From NCBI GenBank assembly GCA_914767715.1, contig OU612074.1, positions 18,464,062 through 18,524,061 of the forward strand: a stretch of DNA of 60,000 bases, written 5' to 3'. A program made the position numbers and the translations under genes. The DNA is from Membranipora membranacea. Its lineage: Eukaryota > Bryozoa > Gymnolaemata > Cheilostomatida > Membraniporidae. The notes under the pieces are model-generated. The model did not search any database. It had not been told where the DNA came from and saw only the letters and a list, made by a program, of their open reading frames with translations. Below are positions 25,501 through 40,000 of the stretch, piece after piece; positions within the stretch are counted from its first letter, which is position 1; each line of letters opens with the position of its first letter.

Positions 25501-28500
25501 AACCTCTTGGGACTACAAAATCTTGACAATAAAACTAAGTTTCAACTAAATGAAATTAATTAAATTGCATTGATATTTGGCTCAAGTGTCCTTGTCTGAA
25601 TAATAAAGTCACTGTGAAGTAGAGAACACTGTCATTGTTATTTGTAATTTATACTGCAGGACATATTTGAGTTTATCTGGAGGCTGATGAAGGCAGACTG
25701 TTTTATTTTATCTCATGAGTCGAGTTATCTTCTCTCCTCTCTCCTCTCCACAGCAGACTATCACACACATGATGATGTCACAGAGGGTGAGAAGGGAGGG
25801 TATAATAAATCTATGCAGACAGTCATCATCAGAGATCTCACACAGACAGATAATGGTGAGTATTGTTGGGCTTATGATGATTCAGGTTATGATGCCAATG
25901 AATACACTGATGACAATGATTGCTCATATTGCAACGATGATTATGGTTATGGGACGGTTATGGTAAAAAAGGCATATACGATTCTGATCATAATCATTGG
26001 AATACCCGAGCATATTACTTGACCTATCTTCAAGCTGTATGATAATGAATACTTATAACACTTGGTGGGTAGTTAAGTCAGCGATGCTAGTATCTTGGTA
26101 TATTATGGTTAGTTTAGTTCTTTATTGAAGTTGCCTATTTTTGTGGCGTGCTGGTAAACACACAGATACTTAGTTGGTTTACGTTAGTCCATGTAAGCGC
26201 TTGGTCATATAGTTTAAGTTGTTTGAACATTGTCTCAGATTGATTATATTTTACAGACAGAAGATATGAAGCTTTTAAGAAATTTTCAGTTTTCTGGCAT
26301 CAGACCAGAGATCTCCATCATGCCTCACATCACACACATCTTATACTCATGGTAATTATAGAGTTTAGTCTGAAGCAGAAATAACGGATTTACTCTTCTT
26401 TGTATCATTGGAATGCTCATAATACTGTGAAGCATGCCTTACTAAAATATTGAGCTATCATATATAAATGCCACTTGAGATTAGATATCATGCAGACTTG
26501 GAGCCTATAGTTGTGGGGCAACTTTAAATAGAAAATCAATTTAAAATTCTTCAAACTTCAGAAAATTTGTCGGCATCTTGAGAACTTACTAGCTTGTATA
26601 ACTTATAAATACTTATATTTATGGAGACACTGTTCTTGTCATTTCTGCTTTAAACCTTCAGATAATAGGTAGCTCTCATTTCGGGACTGGTGTGTGAACT
26701 CCCCACCCCCGCATCAAGTGAGCAGATACCATATTGCTAAAATTGATAGTATAACAGTCCCTCCTACACCATAGGTTAGTGCTACTGCTAGGACAAGGGG
26801 AGGGTTGGTTTAGGATCAATTAAATTTGTGTATCACTTTATTTCACTTTGATTATTGACAGGTTGTGATGTCATCATTGATGCATGAGACAGAGACCATA
26901 CAGGAAGTTATACGTAGTTGGCTGACACACTCCGTACAGTGTGATGATATTAACAGGATACTAGAACCATTCCTTATACTATTACTGGAGTCTGATACGA
27001 GCAGAACTAGTGTGCAGAACAGAGGTGAGTACTCCTTTAACCCACAGGGAACTTTAAAGGGGCGATTAAAAATCAAAAAATTACCGCGTCACTTGTTTGT
27101 TTTGCATAAAGAAATTTGAAATACCGATGAGAAAACATTATTTTTTGGCATGTGGAGGGTAAAGATAATAACATACACCTCATAGGAGTTGGGTACAATC
27201 GGGTTAGAAAAAACCTATTGGGTTCATATTCTAAGTTTTAGAAATATAGAACATTTATTGGACAAAACTATAAATGATGCGTACATGGTAAGTCATCATG
27301 CTTTCCACAGTAGTAACGCTTTGTGACCTATGATGAACCCATTGTGTGGTCTCATTCGTTTGTTATGACAAAACACTTACAGTCCAGTTGATTATCGGTT
27401 GTCACTGTTTTATCACATTCAGTCAAGAGTGATAAGTCACCCCAGACAGGGACCACTGAGAGACAGGAGGCTATGTTTGAGAGGTCTATGAATGCAGCAC
27501 AAGCAATGATAAGAGGAATCAGCAGTGATGGTACAGTACTCATGAGTTACCCAGCTAAGGGTAAGTGCCATAGTGATACATTGCCATGCTTGTCATAGTG
27601 ATATGCGTTGCCATATACGTTGCAGTGATACATTGCAATGTGTGTTGCAGTGTCCCATTGTTGTAGTTTTGTGAGTGTCACATTGATACATTGCTGTTAC
27701 ATCACACGCTGATATATTTATGTTGTGTCAGTGTCACAGCAATGATCTTTTCCTCGCAGTGTAAAGATTTCCAAATTTTATTGCAGAATTTGTTAGAAAG
27801 TCTTAAAACAATACATATGTGTTGTCAAGTTGCCGTAATGCGTCTATCACATCGTTGCTTTGATAAAGTTTGCTACAGCAGTACATCGTCTCACTATTTC
27901 ACCCCCATGGTGACACATTGTGGCATAGTCACACCTAAATTCTCTCAATGTGTCATTTTGCTTCATTATTGCCTTGTCATACTGTAAGCAAGCATGCAAT
28001 TCAAAGTTTGCGGATCTAGGCAAATGCCTACAGGAAAAAAAATGATTACTGCACTTTGCACACATTTGACCACTCTGTCTCTTCTTGAACCTTTATGGGG
28101 GTCATGAATTTACAGGCGGATAGAAAAATTTCATTTAATTTGAAGTTTCTACCTTAAATTACGTTTCAGCTCCTAGTGGAAGTAGGAAACCCTGTAGTAC
28201 TGGCACAGCACCATCCCTGGTGACTCAGGATGGCTCGGTAACCCAGGCTGCTGCCATGCACACTCACATCACAGAACCACTGGACTGTGACAGAGCTACT
28301 AACTATAACAAAGCAGGGATAGCACTGAACCCGTTCGGTAATAGCAGTGATCTCGACGGGCTCATATTCGACGGATTTACACCTCATCAGGCTCTCAAGA
28401 CAAGATGGTACGTCCACCTCCTGTGTGATGCTTCCTCTATGCTCATTGTATATATTATGTTTTGTGCATGTACATCGCACAATATTTAGTGTGTCTGATC

Positions 28501-31006
28501 CAGTTTTGTCTCATCCATGAATGTATCGAGTTTGACATTCCTTACAACATTCGCCCAAATCCGTTAAAAGTCATTTTGACGGAATCAGGTTTTAGTATTG
28601 TTCTCGAGTTCTCAGTCTAACTAAGAAAATGGCCATAAGTTCATTGATGTGAAGGTACTAAATGGTACTATTTTCATGATAGTAAATACATAATAGTGCC
28701 TATTTAGTACCTTCCAATCTCAACTTTGGATGAAAATCAGTTGAAAATGGGCCGTATGTTGTTAATGACCATTAGAGCAATTTTCTAAATTAGACTTAAA
28801 CTCCAGAATGATACCAAAAACCTGATTCCTTCACAATCACTGAGATATATGTGTCACCAAGTCCTTTATTTGCAAAAGAAATACTTTGTTCTCTCTCATT
28901 TACAGGGCAGAAGTAAAAGAAGGTAAAAAGGACGACTATCATTCCATCCTCTCCAAAGCAAAGAGGCTAGACAAGGCCACATGTGTGAGGGAAGGCATAG
29001 TATTCGGTAACAGTGAATCAGTGACTGCAAGGCCACCACAGGACCCTAATCATGCTCCAAGTGATGAACCATCGCTGCCAGATTCTACAGTACCTAACAG
29101 CAGAGACTCACAAAGTTTAGATGACACTGAGTGCCATTCAGACCAAGCCTGTCCGCCAGTTATTCCCCTACCTGACAAGAACATGCCACACCGTGTCATG
29201 GAAGAACCACCCCCACTGACAGATGATCCTGAGACTGTAGAGATTGTAGATTCAATCATTGATGATATAATAGAAGTGACTATTAGTAAATCTCAGACCT
29301 CCCAAGATGATATAAGTGACATTTCCACGCAACTAAAAAGTGACTGCCAGGCCACCAATGATGAAAGTAGCCACAGTGGTTCACATAGCGATTCAGGTGT
29401 GACAACTGTTAGAAGGCCCTCAATACCTGTTAATGGCAGGAAAGATAGTGCTGTTTCTTCAGTAACAAGCACCGGATCCTTGTCTTCACATGGCAGTCTT
29501 AGTGGTGAAGCAGAAATGGTAAGCAAACTGTACAACCGTTGAACTTTGATTAAATATCTCAATGGACTGCTGGTGTTCCATATATGTCTTACCATACATT
29601 CCAGTGAATATGTAAAATATAGCAGACCATTTTGCAAAACAAACCGGCTAGCAAGTTCTTTTACTTCACTCACACCCATAGATATAGAAATACAGTATAG
29701 CTTTATGTCCCTACCTGCATTGTTATTGCGCCACCCCTAATGTCAGGCTACCACACTGTACTGTACTATACTGTAATTTTATATCTATGCTCCTACCACT
29801 AACCCAATGTTTAGAACACCAGGAAATAATTGTGGTAAGACGTAATAGCTGTACCGGCCTCACATACTTGACCTTATGATGTGTAGGGTGATGGTGAGGT
29901 GAGAACTTATGACGAAGATAGGCCTGTCGATGATACCAGACTCGGAGCACATGGATTTGTACTCATATATGATCAGTATTATGATACGGATAGAGTCAAA
30001 TATGCACTCTCCGCTATACAGGTGAGTCCCACGACATTAGAAAGCACTTTGCGCATGTGCACCAATCAGGATGGTTATCATTGGACTGTAGTGTTTCGAT
30101 TAATCCAAATCTGCCTTTAAAATCTAGCTGAGAACCAAAAGTTTTATTAGTGCTGTATCTCAGCTAGATTTTAAAGGCATCTGATTGGTCAGTGTCAACT
30201 TTTGCCATCACTAACTGCGGATGGCTGGGGGAGAAGTTACTCCCTATACTTTTTGAGAGCTCATAGCTCCATGCAAAGCTACTGGCTAGATTTTTTGATG
30301 CCACAACTGTCTATTTGAAGTTATGACTGGTGGCTCACTACGGTGCAGAGAGAGTCATATCACAGAGTGGATCTGTGAGCAGTGTGATGAGAAAGTCTTA
30401 AGTTTGCCTGATTTAGAAGCAAGCGGACAAAATACATTCGGATTAGTAGCAGTAGCCAATCAGCCATGCTACATGATTTTTGAACTCCCTATACGATCAC
30501 TAGTTAGCAGTTACCTTGGTCCTCCCGGTCTTTTGTATCAGAGTCTCAAATACTGCTAAATATTTCCAGTCGTTCCAGTTTTTTTCTACCAAACAGAACT
30601 CCATAATGGAAGTCAAACATTTAGTTTTTACACAAGTCATGTATACATAATATATAAATATGCCACAATACTGAAGCATCCAATAAATGACAAGTGTTTT
30701 GCATTCAATATGGTTGAAATTTTAGAGTATAGTGTCAGTGAATAGAAGTCTCGTATTGTCGAGTTTGACATCCTCTACGTGTTCTGACCCAGTACTCTTA
30801 GATCTCCTGGTCCGCCATAAGAAATCACTCGAGGGAGATAATTACTTCTCTCAGCTTACATCAGAAGAGGCGATATTATACAGAAACACCAGACTACTAG
30901 AGATTGTGCTCTCTGTGTGTCTCTACTTCTGGAGAAGGTTTGTCTTTACTTACTTATCACCAATAATAGGAAATAAAAATAATTGAAAATCAATATTGTT
31001 GATTGG

Positions 31007-31090
<84 letters not shown>

Positions 31091-34000
31091 AAAATCATCA
31101 AGCAGTTTTGCTATCACTAACTCTCATAGTTTCAAGAAAGATTTGCTTGTACTAATCAATCTTCATATGGTCTATAACATATATCAACACCATTCATCAA
31201 CCAAATCGAACCATATGCAGACGATGTAACATTCTACACCACAGTTACTTCCAACTTGGAGTCGTCTGCTATTGCTCCTGCTATATTATCTACCCAAAAA
31301 TGGCCTGATGAAAATAATATGCTGCTAAACGCTGAGAAGTCAGAGTTGATGAACACCTGCCTAAATTATAAGCACAACTATAGTGATGATGTTGTTGTTG
31401 ACGATGCATTTATGCAACCTAATGCTTTCACCAAATTCTTGGGAATTTTTATTGATGATAAACTCTCTTTTAATAAGCATAACGATACATTAGTAACAAA
31501 ATGTAACACACGATTGTTTTTAATGCGTAAATTGAAATCCATAGGTCTTGACAGCGATGGCTTGAGGACTTTTTATCTTAGCAACATCCGTCCCATTATC
31601 TGTTATGCCTCGCCTGCATGGTTTTCCCTCATTGGTCACACAAAATGTGAAAGATTAGAGCGTCTCCAGCGCTCAGCCTCAAAGATTATACTGCCTGATC
31701 ATGACTATGAAGATTGGCTAGGAATGTTACGCATTCCCTATCTTTGCAATTTTCTCTTTGATAGCTCATACAGTCACTTCACAAAGATTTTAAACGATGA
31801 ATCCCATCCATTTTATAGTCGCTTAAGTTTTAACAGTAACAGAACTTCCTCTCGAGCCAAACAAGTATTCCGTCCAAAACGATGCAGAACCACAACGAGG
31901 TCTAACAGCTTTTTTAACTATTTTATGACCTATCATGATAATGGTCTTGTGTATCGTACTTGACCGTACCTAACTGCAGTATATCCTTTTAGTTATGTAT
32001 TTTTATTTTAGCAGCTACCAGTTTTTTAACCCACACTTACGTACATTCGATATCATCTCGTATACATGTATATTGAGTATGGCAGAATGTAATACAAAAC
32101 AAATACAAAAAAAAAACAAATATTTGACCACTCCCAGCGACCAGAATAAACATTGTGGATAAAATGCTCCTTCGCTTTATAACTTTATTAATTCCTGTTT
32201 ATTCACAGTTACCACTCTTGTGATCATATCGAGGATGGCTCTGTTACCAGCAACAGTCAGATACAGCTAAAGGCCCTTGACCTTCTGATAACCTTGACCT
32301 CTGATCTGACCCTGGTACTCGGGGATTCCCCCAAAGGATTCCCTCAGTATATGGTGGACCTACTGATCAGATGTAAAGTGGATAAAACCTGTTTGTTTCA
32401 TCTACAGTGTCTCCTTCAGGATCGAAGTGCTAAACTTAACAGTATTGGTGAGTTGAAAAGTCAAACGCAGATCATATGATAGTATGATAAACTTCGCGTA
32501 GATTTTACTGAGATGTAGGTTCCCCTCACTCTCTCACAGTTCAAAGTTGCGGAGTGTTATGAACCTTGCAATCCCAATTGATCCCAGTCTTTGTTTCAGC
32601 ATCCTGTTAGTTCAATGATAATGTTTCGCTTACCTGTAAAGTACCACTATGTACTCTCTGATTGGGCATCGATATCATCCATTTTTTTCACTGGCAATTT
32701 AATTGATTAAAATAGCAGCCGGTGTAAAATAATGTAATATAATATATAGTTGGCCCTGTTATTTTCTTTCGAAAAATGTTCTCTGTTTGATTTGTTTCAG
32801 GTGCTACCCATGATGCATCAGTAGACTTCCTGCTATTCAGTAAATGTTTAAAACTTACAGAGAGTTTGATATGCTTGGAATCTAAACTGCAGCTTGTCTA
32901 TGAAAATCAAACTGCCAATATCAAAGGTTTGTATGACAACAGAAGATGAGACCCCTTGTTGAATTCCATTATCCAACGGTCTCATTGATATGTACCATTC
33001 GAGCCATGTGTACTGATGTGTGTCATACCATTGCAATATTGATGGCTGTTGCCTCCACACTGCTTGCTGCCAAGCAAATCAACAAATGTCAGACTTTCTT
33101 AATCTTATCAAATGTATGAGTTCAAGCTTATCACAGAAAATATTGCTAGCTAGTCCCAACTCGTAATTGTAGAAATATCAACACGCTCTTCCCGAAATAT
33201 ATGTGAATCAAAAGTGTTACCCAACTCGTCTTTCCTTTTTGGTAGGCACACCGTCTCTGTTTAAGAAGCAGTTATTCTCTCACACCACTTTGCTGTCAGT
33301 GCTGAGTCAGCACCTCGATGACGTTGCTTACGCTGCCGTACACCATCAATGGTTATCTGTGGTGATAAACTCGCTGCCTCATGTTATAACTCATCCCCAC
33401 ACTGCCGAGGTACTGCAGACTGTTATAGTGAAAGTCTGTACTCTGTTTGATCACATAAACAGGGATCTGAGCCGAGAAGGTCACAGGTATGTGGAAGGTT
33501 GAGCTCACAAGCTGATAAGATAGTGAGCTGCAATCAATCGAGTCATCGAGAGTCCTTAACTCTCAACAACAAAAATACATTTTACTGTTATATCTATGGG
33601 CATAGGAAATAGATTGACAAGTAATCCTGGTTTAGATGATACAACTGGTAACACTGTTAACAAATGTGATTAACTATGTGCCTAGGTCCACCTTGGTTTC
33701 ACAAAGGACTAGGATTCAGATGAGATAGTATGGGATCATTCATAGTTTCTCTTAAAGGAGTTTAAAATCCAATTAGTGGATGCGTTGGCTGATTTTTGGT
33801 TCGTCAACTTACTTATCTACTTGATTCGCTTATTTTTAGAAGTGAGTATCCTCCAGACTATATCCAGCAGTTACTGGAAGACTTCACTATGATTTGTCAC
33901 TTCTGTTTCACTGTGGATATGAGCAACTCCGTGATTGGTCAGTCTGGAAGCGATGATGCGAAACCAGCTAGTATAAGTACAGGACAGCTTTTATCTAATC

Positions 34001-37000
34001 TTGTTAGCGTGTTTAACCCACTGAGTAATGGCAGTCAGGGGCAGACAACCGCAGCCCAACTAGCTGTCAATGGTAGGTAATAGAAAGCATGAGATTGAGT
34101 GATGATATCTCAACTTTGTTTAGAAATAACTAGTCGGATTATGCCTCAGTTGCTCAAATAGCATTGATATCTAAGTGTCATTATGGTGCAGTATTTATTG
34201 ATATCCTGTTGGTTTTGACATCAACGTTGCTGATTGGATTGCAACTTATTAGCAGAACAAATTTTCTAATTGCTGCAGTTGAATTCAGCAATTTTCTATC
34301 CAAAGCAGATTACTGGTTACTTCATTGTATCTTGTCAGTACCCCTCAGGTTTTCCCTTGCAATACATCTGATGTTGATCAACCACGAGAAATGTTCGTTC
34401 TCAATTTGATGGAATTTTCAGATCTGACAGCCATCGATGGACGTATACAGTGTAGAGACTGTTTACTTAGTATGCTGCCTAAAATACTAGCAAGCGTAAG
34501 CAATCTATGGCGAATACATCAGCGGAGAGACAACTCTAAGGTGTGTACCGATAATTAAACAGTTAAGTGTCACTTATAAGCATATGAACTTGTGTTCCCC
34601 AAAGCTTTTGCAATGAGATGGATCGGCAGAGATAATCTCTCTTGCGCTTGAACAATGAAATGTATAAGTTAGGCATTTATAGTAATACAATATGATAGGG
34701 AAACTGAGGTTTACCCTATAGGCGCATGGGGCGTCTATTTCCTAAAGCTATACACTAGCTAAATTTCAAAGTTAAATTTATTTTCTGCTGGCTACGAAGC
34801 GCATGATATGTTAAGTACAACTTCAAAGCATGTCCAGATCTCATGAATTATATTTTGTGTTTGAAGGTTTCAACTATTATATATTTTTACACCTGTTACA
34901 TCTAAGCTATCCAATAAATTTCCTCAATTCCCGTCAGCTGCAACCAATGTTATAATTGTGACAATTGTCCAGTTTAATTTATTCATATTTGAGTTGCAGA
35001 TAGTTCAGTTGGTGATAGAGTTCTTCAGTCCAATCTTACATAACTATACAGAGCAGTTACTTGGGTCTGTGGCTGTAGTTTGGAGTGATAGGTATGTTAC
35101 TGTTTGGTACCACGATGTTTTTTCACTGATTGAGGTCATCATGGCTATCACATTAACCTTTGACTTCGGTTTGTCTGACAAGCTCCTTTCATTTCCAACG
35201 CCATGTACAGCTTTCAATACCTTGGTGGGTTTCTTACAGGGCATCATGACATAAAAGAAAGATATGCATATTTAAATTACACATTCAAGGCATCAATGTG
35301 TATGAGCATTGATATATATCAGTGTGTCATATATAGAAGGCTGCTTCTGTTTGTGGACTGCTGCAAATTTTGAACAGACTCCCTAATCCCTCCCCTCTTT
35401 CTGAATTTTCTCTTCGGCTTGTAATTCTATTACTAGCGTCCTTTTGTTTGTAGTCAGGACGTATGTACGTCACAGACTACCCAGAATACATTAGTAGAGT
35501 TGCTTCTGTCTATAAAAGCTCTACCTATGGATACTATTGTGAATAAACTGAGCCTGGTGATGAGAAAACCTCCAAATACTGACCATGTACAATCTAATGC
35601 CAGGGTATGTATCAATTATAAACTGAAACGGCTTTACTCAAGTCCTCCCTACCAACAACATTGTTGCCAAATCACTGCTTGATACTGCGTGATTGTGTCT
35701 CCATTGTCTGACGTGGAAACAGTAGGACTCTAGTATATTAGGAAACTTTTTCAAGAATAATCAATTATCAGGGGAAATTTTTATACTCATAGTAAGCAAC
35801 TAGACCGAAATCCATCAGCATGGCTGATGGTCTTATCAGTAGGCAGGCCAGCGTGCCGTAATTCAACTCTAACCAGGAGCTGTATTCTACCTAATATTCT
35901 AACAAAACTTGCAAGAAGGGTATGGTTAAATAGCTGCTTTCTATCCTTTCTCAATAATTAAGGGCAGTCTTTTATAACCCTCAATCTGATTGGTAACGAT
36001 TAAACACTGACATAATATTTTATAATTATATGAATTGAATATGTTTTATGTGATTATGATTGTGAAAGTTTATCGTTCTGATATCACAACTTTATTATAA
36101 GCGTCAGAGCACAACGTCAGACACAATGTCACCACACTACCCAGCCAGTGGTAGCCATGATCTTCCCTGTATAAAGGTAACGCTGTCCCGGGCTTCTGGA
36201 CTCCCCCCTGCCCTGTCTTGTATAGCCTGTAGTTTCTAAGAATTGGGTACCGGTTGGGCCTAGACCAAGTTTGCCTGGTTTCAGAACCGCTCCCCCTCCC
36301 CTGGGCTTGGGGGGGCAAGAGTTACTGGAATGCAGGCAAATTGTATCAAACTTAATCAAGGTGGAATCTGGTGTAGGCCATACGTCCTGTGTTCCTTATT
36401 TTCCATTAGTTTCACTTAAATCTCAAATCCCTCTTACCCTATTTACCAATCAGGAGAAGAATTTTAGGGTCCAGATATACCACTGTAATCATTAGGAGCT
36501 GCATTACCTGCATCTTTTTCTACCTCTTAAACTTGAGTTTCATAATATTATGTATTACAGTTTCTACTTTTCAATTTGTGTCCAGGGTTGACAAACATGT
36601 AGAGGATAAAGTTATCCTTGATTCAAGCCTTTTTATGTGCACACTTTGGAGAGGCTCTAATAAGCCACCATTGCATTACGGTGAAATTTAAATGAAATCG
36701 TTTATTGATATAATTGTTTAACCATTACATCAGTTCTTCACGCAGGTAGAGCACACCAGCTCGCCACATGTGGCCCTCCCAGTCCCTCCCATGATTGGTC
36801 AATGCACAGTCATCTATCCCATGATTGGTCAATGTATTTTTCTTTTCCCAATGGTGACAATTAATGTTCCCTACACTGATCATCATCCATGGTGTAGTCT
36901 AAATACACGAATCATGAAACCGATTCAAATCTTGATTTTGTGAATTTTATGATTTGATATCTTCATATTTCCACCTTCCCAGTTTGAGCTAACACAAAGC

Positions 37001-40000
37001 TGTTCATCCCTTAGTCTGGGTGAGCGAGAGCAGGTAAACTGTCACTATCACACCTCCTTGTCTCCTCTTTACCTGCATGTTTCCTTTAGTTGATAGTAGA
37101 TTTATCATTGCGATGGCTTTCATTGCTATGAATGTGGCTTTAGGGACTTTCTCATATTTGTACAGTCTTTTTTGGAGCGGTAAATGGCACAAAAATTGTC
37201 AAAATGAAGTTATTTTTTGCCCACTTATTTTGTGCAACATCGTAGCCCAATAGATAGCTGCTATGTATTGGCTCTTAGTTAATAGGTTAATGCATGGCAT
37301 TGCTAGTACAGGCATGTGAAAGTTTATATTGGGTTTGCTGTGCACCCATCCTTACTGTAGTAGCCAAAAGACTTAAATGATATTTTAGAATCTGAAAATG
37401 TATCGCCCGATAGGAAGCATGCAAGAGTGAGCCATGGCTAGCCCCAATTACAACCAGTTAATACTGCATAAATTAAGACAACACTGAAAAGCACTTGCTT
37501 AAACCACTGCTGACACAGCTGGGCTTAGCCCAGCAGAGCCACCAGTCAAAAGTTTAAATAGAGAGTTGTGGCATCAAAACATCTAGCCAGTAGCTTTGAA
37601 TGGAGTTATAATAAAAATGTTGGATCTCAGCTAGATTTTATATGCACCTGATTGGCCAACGCCAACATTTGACATCACTAATGGTGGATTGCTGGGGAAG
37701 AAGATACTTCCTACATATTGAGAGCTCATATAACTCCATTCAAAGCTACTGGCTATATGTTTGAACGTATGATTGTGATTATTCAAACAGAGTCTCTTCC
37801 GCTTATAAAGTTATCTCTATGTTTCTGATGCTCACTATGTTTTTTACATTTACAGGTAATACTTCAGTTGAGCTGTCTTAAGTTTCTCAAGGGTTATATC
37901 AGAAAGACTGCTTCTATACCTAAGAGTAGCCTCAGTTCTGTGTGCTCACTACTAAAGCAGTGTTTGGGTCTCGGCCTCCCCGCCCCTGGTATACTACTTT
38001 TACTAGAGTAAGTGCTAATTATAAAAATGCATTGCAGTTGTGTTAAAATTGATATTTCCTACAACAAGATTACCATTGAAATGTAAATAAAAGGACTCCG
38101 CTGTAAGGTTACAGTGCATTGTTTTGACGAGGAAATACCAGGGGGTCTTTCAATTAGAATGAGCAATGCTTTAATAAAGCAAATTATCACTATTGCATTG
38201 CTCGAATTATCGCTCAATCTGTTATTAAATTAGACAAATTATTTCCCAAATCGCTCTCTCAGAATGTTATAGCCCCATCAATGAATATGCGATTTGTGTG
38301 CGAGACCCTGGCCTACTCAGTGAGTGAGTGATCAAGTTGCGATTTTGGCTGTTTGAATTAAAAGACCACCCAGTTTGTTTTTGTGCAAAGTTCTGCCTTG
38401 TCATATCGTTATTTCTTTTCTCCTTCTGCTGTTCACTAAGTCATCACTCTATTGAAGGACGGTGACAGAGTTTGTCTACAAACTTGGGAATCTGGATGAT
38501 CGGAAAATTGTCAAAGAACTTCAGGTACATATAGTTGAGTTTAGTTTATCAAGGTCCAAACCCAACAAGTTTTATTGTGGTCCGTTACAACTTGTAGACA
38601 TCATTACTTTTTGATATGAGTGGCTCAACATGGTTTTGATTGGCCTGACCTATCTGGCTGAACCCGAACTATGCGGCTCTCTATAGGCAGACTAAGACGG
38701 CTGGCTACCATTAGCTCATTCTTACATCTAGAAGTGACAGTGAAATTAGGCAGTGTGATCTTACGCAGAGTTTTGTATTTTCAACAAATGCACTAAGAAA
38801 AGCTATAACAAATGACTTGGTATTTTACAGACTATTGCATTTGGTTAGTGCAGTATTGCATCACAAATTGTATAAAACTGCCGCCCAACCCTATTGAAAT
38901 GCTAGGCCATTGCATTCATATACCACATGCAGTGTTTTATCACTCATATTATTGTAGGACATTGTAAGTAAAGTGTTAGAAGCATGCTGTCAGATTATCT
39001 CCTCACAGCTAGAGACAAGCTCGTGGACTATCAGAAAAAACTATACTGTCAAGGTAACATTAAGGTCATATTCTAATCTCCATTGGCAAGCGTGATAACT
39101 TTGGTTGGACCAAATAATGCAGTCATAATGTGTACTATCAACATGTGAAGGTTAAAATGAAAGCTATCTTATCAGTTGCATCTCTTGTTTGTTAAGCATT
39201 CACTACCACCTGAAGCACATAAACATAGGGCCCCATAGCTTATAACTGCCGAAAAATATCTCATTGAAAGCCAAGCCAAAACCCATTTAAAGCACCCAGA
39301 GGAATTAGAAAGCTCATAATATGATCCAGGTATAGTTGATAATTGTAACTGATTCGGAGATAAAATTCTCTATTCTCCTCCTTCAGGTTCGAGCCCCTGT
39401 ATCAGACACAAACAATGATCTCTACAATAATCTGTCATCAGAGAATATAGCATCACAGCCTGGTATATCTGTAGAGGATAGTGTATCTTATGAGGAGCAT
39501 GAGTCAGAATATACAGCGCACGCTCTCAGTCTGTTAGCTGAGGTTTGACCTTTTGAACTACACATATTACCTTTTTATTTAGGGCCAGTTTGATGCATTG
39601 TGCTCTCATAACAATAAGAAGTATACCAATATTTATATATATATATATACCATGTGTATATAGGATGATAAAATTGACTCACAAATATCACCTCACCCTA
39701 TTATTCATAGCCATTATACATCTAGCGGCTTTCTTAAACATAGATACTCATTACTCTAGATGAGAAAATAGTTTAGTTTTGCTTGTTCGGGGGTTACTTA
39801 ATGTCAGCTAGCACCAATGATCGCCTGCTAAGTTGAGAGTTAGTGAAAAAAAGGAGGATTAGTAGATTCTAGCTAGCTAGCCAGTCATAAGTTTTCCTGT
39901 GTCAAGCCGATTCACTAGATCAACTTCTCCTGTAGAAAATAGCTCACTCCTCTATAGATTCATATGTTATCTGATTGTGTTTTTTTCACTTCTCTGTCAT

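Larger units (their letters stand above)
16565..26351 (+). other. DOP1: DOP1 exon map, first part
   Basis: Exons read from GT/AG sites and phase: 16565-16711, 17520-17701, 19584-19754, 20142-20331, 20898-21111, 21417-21555, 21829-21938, 22466-22631, 22924-23125, 23521-23695, 24067-24155, 24476-24638, 24907-25175, 25660-25855, 26257-26351. They cover the conserved N-terminal Dopey domain and the following helical region (roughly residues 1-835). Confidence 0.88.
26862..34540 (+). other. DOP1: DOP1 exon map, middle part
   Basis: Exons: 26862-27024, 27423-27560, 28170-28407, 28906-29518, 29887-30021, 30726-30937, 32209-32447, 32801-32926, 33246-33486, 33840-34065 (or 34072), 34349-34540. The 613-bp exon encodes a poorly conserved Ser/Asp/Pro-rich linker. 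The end of exon 33840 is ambiguous: the best-looking donor (ggtaggt at 34073) puts the next exon out of frame, whereas a weak donor (gtcaat at 34066) keeps phase with the conserved exon starting at 34349. Confidence 0.78.

Noticed and set aside
25687-26022. Read-through of a DOP1 exon into Asp/Tyr-rich sequence
   Set aside because: A consensus donor at 25856 ends the exon in phase with the next one; the Asp/Tyr-rich tail is intron.
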